Assembly (NCBI GenBank): GCA_964558295.1
Contig: CAZLDQ010000209.1
Location: 1 to 10,023 of the forward strand
Source of the DNA: JBDKTH01 sp964558295
GTDB lineage: Bacteria > Planctomycetota > Planctomycetia > Pirellulales > Thermoguttaceae
DNA length: 10,023 nt
Reading direction: 5' to 3'
Shown one piece after another: positions 5,682-10,023 of this stretch (its first letter is position 1; every line of letters starts with the position of its first letter). The notes beneath the pieces were generated by a model. That model searched no databases. It was not told where the DNA came from and saw only the letters and a list, made by a program, of their open reading frames with translations. The position numbers and the translations under genes were made by a program.

Positions 5682-8600
5682 TTACGCCGCAAATGTCCCA
5701 CTTGTACACTGGTCCCAAACATAGTCATAGACCCGCTCGGCCAGCGTTTCCGTATCGGCATCAGAAAACGGCGGTCGTGGGAGCAACTCCCAGAGCGAAT
5801 CGAGGATGAACACCTTGACTTCGGCTTGGGTACGTGTGCTCTTGGTCCAGTTCTGCATGGGGGCTAGCAACGACTTCAGTGAGGCAAGCAACGACCTGCT
5901 GGCTTGCTTGAGTCGTTCCCGGTCAGCCTTCGTGATGCTCTCCCTGAAAAGCAGGTCGAACAATGCCAGTTCTTCCTCATTCAAGCCCTCTTCCGCAGCA
6001 CGCTTTTGTTCCTCGTCAAGGCTCTGCGCTAGAGCCATCAACTTCGCAAATGTCTCTTCGACTGTCACACGGTCTTTCTCGCGGTTGTAGTCGGCAACGA
6101 CTTCCATGTACCGCTTGTAGTAGTCCATCCTCTGCGGATTGTGGGCAAGCATCTGCGCGAGCTTCTTTTCCACAAGATCCCGGATGTCCTGCAACGCGGC
6201 GCGTTTCCGTTGCACCTTCTTGGCGAACTCGTCCCTTAACTTGGCAAAATCAATCTGACTGAGGTCTACCGTCAGCCCATCAGCATGGTCATCTCCAGCG
6301 CCCTGGGTACGGATCGCCTCGTTGACGATCTTGTGCAATTCCTTGAGAACCTCGGTAACGTCCGCCAGATCGCGTTTTTCCTCAAGCTTCTTGTAGATGG
6401 CCTCGATGTTGTCGTGCCGTTCGGCATAGGCATACGCACTTGGCTCCATCACCAGCGCCTTGAAGCGGCTGAATACCTCGCGGGCCATGATCTCAAACCG
6501 GCGTTTGGCGTCGTCCGAAGTGCAGACTGCATCCACGGCATCCCGCAGGGCTTGAATTCGGGCAAATCCCTTCGCGCCGATTAGCCGTTCCGGATCGAAG
6601 CCCAGCCCTTGCAGGTGACTTTCCGCTGCTTCAAGGGCGTCTAACAACGACGCCACGAACTCCTCGATGGGAACGACAATCTCGTCGGGATCGTCGCCGC
6701 CCCCCGGCTCGCCGTCTTTCTCTTCGTCTTCATCGTCATCGTCGCCCACGGCATATTGGGCAAGGGCTGCCCGAAGACTCTTGAGCATCCCGTTGTAATC
6801 GACGATCACCCCGCAGTCCTTACCGGGATAAATCCGGTTGGCGCGGGCAATGGCCTGCATGAGGGTATGGGCTTTCATGGGCTTGTCAATGTAGAGCGTT
6901 TGGAGGCACTCCACGTCGAAGCCGGTCAACCACATGGCACAGACAACGGCGATACGAAACGGATGTTGCGGGTCTTTGAACGCATCTTCAACGTCAACCC
7001 GCTTGCCATCCGGCGTTTCGAAGCCGGTCTTCATCACCACGCGATGCGGGATAATGTCGAAATCCCATTTTGCGAAGTCCCGAACCTCATTTTGGGCTTC
7101 GCTAATAATGATTTCGATAATGGTGCTTCGCATCCAGGCTTCCTGCCCGCGTAGCTTCTCCAAGACTTTGGTAAGATGCTCGCACTCGTCAGGGGCCGTA
7201 GCTGCCGCCAATTCGCTCTCGACCTCGGCAATCAGCGTACCGATCTGGGCGATTTTGGCACTCCAACGGGGCTGAATTCGCTGAAAGACCCTCGCGCAGG
7301 TAATCTTGTCAACGCACACCAGCATCGACTTCCCGCACTCCCATCGTAACGAGCAATATTCCACGAAATCATCTGCGATCTTGTCCAATCGGTCGTCGGC
7401 GGTAATGACCTCGTAATCCTGACCCAGCAGCTTCTCCAAATGGGCCTGTTGGTCGGCGTCCAGGTCCGCTTCTTCGATCTTCGCTGCAATCCGGTCATTC
7501 AAATCGAGGCGGGCGATCCCGAGCTTCTCGCCACGATTCTTGTAGACCAGTTTCGCTGTGGACTTATCCTCCTCCGATCGCTTGAAGTCATATCGAGAGA
7601 TGTACTTACCGAAAATCCGCTTGGTGAGTTCTTCATGCTTAAATAGGGGCGTTCCGGTGAACCCAATAAACGAGGCGTTTGGCAATGCCAGCCGCATGTT
7701 GCGGGCGAACTTCCCTGCCTGGGTGCGATGGGCTTCGTCCGAAATCACGATAATGTCGTCGCGGCGGCTATACGGCTCCTTCGGGTCGACCTTCTTATTG
7801 AACTTGTGGATCAAGCTGAATATGAAGCGGTGATTCTGTTTCAGCAACTCCCGCAACTCATCGCCAGAACCCGCACGCGGCGTTTTCTCGTCAACAACGC
7901 CACATCCGATGAACGTTCGCCAGATTTGGTCGTCCAAATCCTCGCGGTCGGTCATAATGACAAAGGTGAAATTGCCCGGCACGACGCGCCGCACCTTCTC
8001 TGCGAAGAAGGCCATCGAATACGACTTTCCGCTCCCTTGCGTATGCCAAAAGACCCCGAGCAGTCCCAAATCGGGGTGGGCACGTTCAACCAGCGGCAAT
8101 TTCCTCACATGACGTTCGGCACGCGGCAACTGCTTCTTACTGGACGTTGATAGTCCGTCGCCCGCTTCCTCTTCCTTCTTCTCGGGACGCCTTTCAACCA
8201 CGGCAATACGATACCGCTGCCGCACTTCTGGTGGGAACTGTCGTTTCAATTCTTCTTGGCGCTGCACCGACGCCACGGCATTGTTGACCCCCAGGACTTG
8301 ATGATTCCGGGCAACGATTTTACGGGTGCCACCGGCGCGGCTATCGTCAAACAGGATGAAACTCTCCACCAAGTCCAACAACCGATCCTTTGCCAACATG
8401 CCGTCGAGCAGGACTTGGGCATCCAATCGGCCCGTGTCCTTCTCGTCATTCCGCTTCCACTCGGCAAAGTGCTCCCACTTGCTGGTGATCGACCCGTACT
8501 TGGCGCGATCCCCGTTACTGACGACCAGGAAGACGTTGTGGTGAAAGGCGTGATTGATGCTGTGTTCGCTCATGTAGTCCGTCAGGTTGTCGTCGAACCC

Positions 8601-9149
8601 TGCCCGCATATTGCGGTACACAGCTTTCAGTTCGATGAAGACCAAAGGCAGACCATTGACGAAACACACCAAATCGGCGCGCCGGTTGTAATGCGGCACC
8701 CGCAACCCCTGAATCTTCAACTCCCGCACGGCCACGAACCGATTGTTGGGAACGCCATTGGTTGAGCCGTTGCGATAGTCGATGACGCGGGCGCGATCTT
8801 GCTTCACCTCACCACTGGAGTCACGCCACTCGACCGGCACACCGTTGCGAATGAAGTCGTAGAACTCCCGGTTGTGTTGCACCAGCGACCGCGAGTAATC
8901 CACCCGCGTTAGCTTTTCGACGGCCTGATCGTGGGCCGCTTTCGGCAGGTCGGGATTGAGTCGCTCGATAGCTGCCCGCAGGTCGCGTACCAACACCACC
9001 TCGCGTTCGGTGGCTCGACCAAGAGTCCCCGTAGGCCCTAACGTCTCTTCATTGAAGGCGTAGACGCTTTCCCAGCCGAGTTTGTCACGGAGATAGTCGG
9101 CAAACGTCTGCTGGACAAGCCTGTCTTCGCTGTTGATGTCAGTGATCAT
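5682..9149 (-). CDS. hsdR: Type I restriction enzyme subunit R (HsdR)
   Basis: This is the ATP-dependent translocase and endonuclease of a type I R-M complex (HsdR2M2S). The start at 9149 (1155 residues) is chosen because GAGGAGG (9155-9161) lies just upstream; the ATG at 9185 would overlap hsdS and lacks such a site. In this numbering the nuclease domain has RRADLVCFVNG (D159) and FIELKAV (E173, K175). The motor has Walker A TQGSGKS (371-377), DEAH box SDEAHRTQ (470-477), motif III FTGTP (497-501), TGFD (742-745) and motif VI QAIARANR (765-772). A very acidic linker (about 799-824) follows. The C-terminal part is helical and charged, ending in a WTKSTRTQAEVKVFI...LLPRPPF...VYDYVWDQ region typical of HsdR C-termini. 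All key residues are present and the length is usual to slightly long, so it looks intact. It is translated just after hsdS (16-bp gap). Confidence 0.96.
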   Translation of the reverse strand: MITDINSEDRLVQQTFADYLRDKLGWESVYAFNEETLGPTGTLGRATEREVVLVRDLRAAIERLNPDLPKAAHDQAVEKLTRVDYSRSLVQHNREFYDFIRNGVPVEWRDSSGEVKQDRARVIDYRNGSTNGVPNNRFVAVRELKIQGLRVPHYNRRADLVCFVNGLPLVFIELKAVYRNMRAGFDDNLTDYMSEHSINHAFHHNVFLVVSNGDRAKYGSITSKWEHFAEWKRNDEKDTGRLDAQVLLDGMLAKDRLLDLVESFILFDDSRAGGTRKIVARNHQVLGVNNAVASVQRQEELKRQFPPEVRQRYRIAVVERRPEKKEEEAGDGLSTSSKKQLPRAERHVRKLPLVERAHPDLGLLGVFWHTQGSGKSYSMAFFAEKVRRVVPGNFTFVIMTDREDLDDQIWRTFIGCGVVDEKTPRAGSGDELRELLKQNHRFIFSLIHKFNKKVDPKEPYSRRDDIIVISDEAHRTQAGKFARNMRLALPNASFIGFTGTPLFKHEELTKRIFGKYISRYDFKRSEEDKSTAKLVYKNRGEKLGIARLDLNDRIAAKIEEADLDADQQAHLEKLLGQDYEVITADDRLDKIADDFVEYCSLRWECGKSMLVCVDKITCARVFQRIQPRWSAKIAQIGTLIAEVESELAAATAPDECEHLTKVLEKLRGQEAWMRSTIIEIIISEAQNEVRDFAKWDFDIIPHRVVMKTGFETPDGKRVDVEDAFKDPQHPFRIAVVCAMWLTGFDVECLQTLYIDKPMKAHTLMQAIARANRIYPGKDCGVIVDYNGMLKSLRAALAQYAVGDDDDEDEEKDGEPGGGDDPDEIVVPIEEFVASLLDALEAAESHLQGLGFDPERLIGAKGFARIQALRDAVDAVCTSDDAKRRFEIMAREVFSRFKALVMEPSAYAYAERHDNIEAIYKKLEEKRDLADVTEVLKELHKIVNEAIRTQGAGDDHADGLTVDLSQIDFAKLRDEFAKKVQRKRAALQDIRDLVEKKLAQMLAHNPQRMDYYKRYMEVVADYNREKDRVTVEETFAKLMALAQSLDEEQKRAAEEGLNEEELALFDLLFRESITKADRERLKQASRSLLASLKSLLAPMQNWTKSTRTQAEVKVFILDSLWELLPRPPFSDADTETLAERVYDYVWDQCTSGTFAA

Positions 9150-9154
9150 TAGCC

Positions 9155-9161
9155 CCTCCTC
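9155..9161 (-). promoter_or_regulatory. Ribosome-binding site fixing the hsdR start
   Basis: On the minus strand GAGGAGG(GG) lies inside the 16-bp gap between the hsdS stop (9166-9168) and ATG 9149, with about 5 nt of spacing. It makes the shorter, 1155-residue form of HsdR the likely product. Confidence 0.75.
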
Positions 9162-9165
9162 TAAT

Positions 9166-10023
9166 TTACACGGCAATCTCTCCACTCATCAGACGCGGCA
9201 GTAGCAGGTCGCACGCTGCTCGCAACTTCTGATTCTGAAGTTGGAGAAGTTCCTTCTGATCGGCCAACGGCTCAACGAATTCACGAAAGGCCCTCTGAAG
9301 CGATGGAGAAGGAATAAGCATCTCCGCTGCGGCCAGGACTTTTGCATTGGCGTTAGGTTGCGCAGCCCCGCCGACGCGGGATTGAACGTAATCCTTATAT
9401 TCCTGCGACTCGACAAAGATGCCAAGCAGCAGATTATCATATTCCGGCTTAACCCGAAGCCGGACCAAGTACGAGGCGAAGACTGAGTCTGGATGACGTT
9501 TGTGAAGTCGCTTCGCATACCCGACCGTTGCGCCGGTGCGTGCAACGACAATATCGCCCTCTTTGAGGAGGAACTTATCTAACCGAGTTTCCTCAATCCG
9601 GCAATGCGGTACCGATGCCCAATCAATAGATTCAGGCACAATGTCAGTAATTCTCAAAAACTTCGGGCCGACTTCCTCTTGTTCGGCACTTGCCGTGTAG
9701 CCATAGTCCACCGACTCACACAAGTCAGCAAGGCTCTTCTTTTCCCATCCTTCCGGTATGCCTCCAACGATCCTAGAATGTTCGCGGCCAGGATAGCGAA
9801 AACGCACAAACCACTCTCGATAGAGTTGCCTCGCCGCTTCTTCTAGCAACACGACTCGTCGCCGGTTGATCTCTATGAGATCGTCATACGACATGAGGAA
9901 CGCGGCTATGGCCTGCCTATTTGGCGGATAAGGAATCTCAAAGGTGGCTATGGTATCTTTTGGTAGGTTGTGTCCTTTCGGCAGGCGTGCATGAACTGCT
10001 TTGAGGGGTATGGTATCGTTGGG
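9166..10023 (-). CDS. hsdS: Type I restriction specificity subunit S (HsdS), 3' part
   Basis: The frame is open to the right edge, so the 285 residues seen are the C-terminal two thirds or so of the protein; an internal ATG at 9894 is not the true start. Window residues 1-30 finish the first target-recognition domain. Residues 31-93 are the central conserved region (YPPNRQAIAAFLMSYDDLIE, then INRRRVVLLEEAARQLYREW, WFVRFRYPG), a long helix that spaces the two half-sites. Residues 95-225 are the second target-recognition domain (EGWEKKSLADLCESVDYGYT, GDIVVARTGATVGYAKR, RVGGAAQPNANAKVL). Residues 235-285 are the C-terminal conserved helix (QRAFREFVEPLADQKELLQL to LLLPRLMSGEIAV). HsdS binds HsdM and sets the bipartite DNA target; the target cannot be read from sequence alone. 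The gene order implies hsdM lies further right, outside the window. Confidence 0.94.
   Translation of the reverse strand, partial: PNDTIPLKAVHARLPKGHNLPKDTIATFEIPYPPNRQAIAAFLMSYDDLIEINRRRVVLLEEAARQLYREWFVRFRYPGREHSRIVGGIPEGWEKKSLADLCESVDYGYTASAEQEEVGPKFLRITDIVPESIDWASVPHCRIEETRLDKFLLKEGDIVVARTGATVGYAKRLHKRHPDSVFASYLVRLRVKPEYDNLLLGIFVESQEYKDYVQSRVGGAAQPNANAKVLAAAEMLIPSPSLQRAFREFVEPLADQKELLQLQNQKLRAACDLLLPRLMSGEIAV

Noticed and set aside
5343..5867. 174-codon plus-strand open frame across the hsdR/ATPase junction
   Set aside because: It is antisense to the two strong minus-strand genes, has no ribosome-binding site and shows no protein motif.
8256..8765. 169-codon plus-strand open frame inside hsdR
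   Set aside because: It is an antisense shadow of the well-supported hsdR coding frame.
9949..10023. Direct repeat TATGGTATC... (9949-9963 and 10009-10023, 13 of 15 bases) at exactly 60-bp spacing
   Set aside because: It lies in frame inside hsdS and encodes KDTIA and NDTIP in the target-recognition domain. It is best explained by similar peptide motifs and not by a separate DNA element.

Overview
The window holds the 3' part of a chromosomal or island-borne type I restriction-modification operon on the minus strand, followed by a divergently organised group of poorly known genes. Base composition is moderately GC-rich. Good Shine-Dalgarno sequences precede several starts, so this is a bacterium. 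The style of the left-hand genes (a beta-grasp-like protein, a double winged-helix protein) gives a faint impression of a planctomycete or a similar environmental lineage, but nothing in the window fixes the phylum.

Reading the minus strand from right to left: (1) the 3' part of hsdS enters from the right edge (central conserved repeat, second target-recognition domain and C-terminal repeat); its start, and presumably hsdM, lie outside. (2) hsdR follows after 16 bp, with its start fixed by a strong Shine-Dalgarno at 9149. It has a PD-(D/E)XK nuclease, a complete SF2 translocase motor and a C-terminal helical domain. (3) After 88 bp comes a 656-residue GHKL (Bergerat-fold, MutL/MORC/Hsp90-type) ATPase fused to a C-terminal PD-(D/E)XK nuclease-like domain. 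It looks like an accessory or second effector of the restriction operon and is the most interesting protein here.

Convergent to this operon is a plus-strand gene (2529-3545) for a 338-residue protein with a charged coiled coil and a CxxC-x4-CxxC zinc knuckle; I do not recognise its family. Divergent from it, across an 889-bp non-coding region (1640-2528), is a minus-strand gene (707-1639) for a protein with two winged-helix-like domains. The non-coding region is unusually rich in inverted repeats: an 80-bp branched structure (2070-2149), a perfect 13-bp stem with a 3-nt loop (2174-2202) and several smaller ones, plus a 15-bp tandem repeat. It may encode a structured RNA, act as an operator region, or be a replication or mobilisation site; the sequence alone does not decide.

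At the left edge a further minus-strand gene (1-516, running off the window) encodes a protein whose N-terminus looks like a ThiS/MoaD/ubiquitin-type beta-grasp domain. No tRNA, rRNA, CRISPR array, transposase or integrase was seen.
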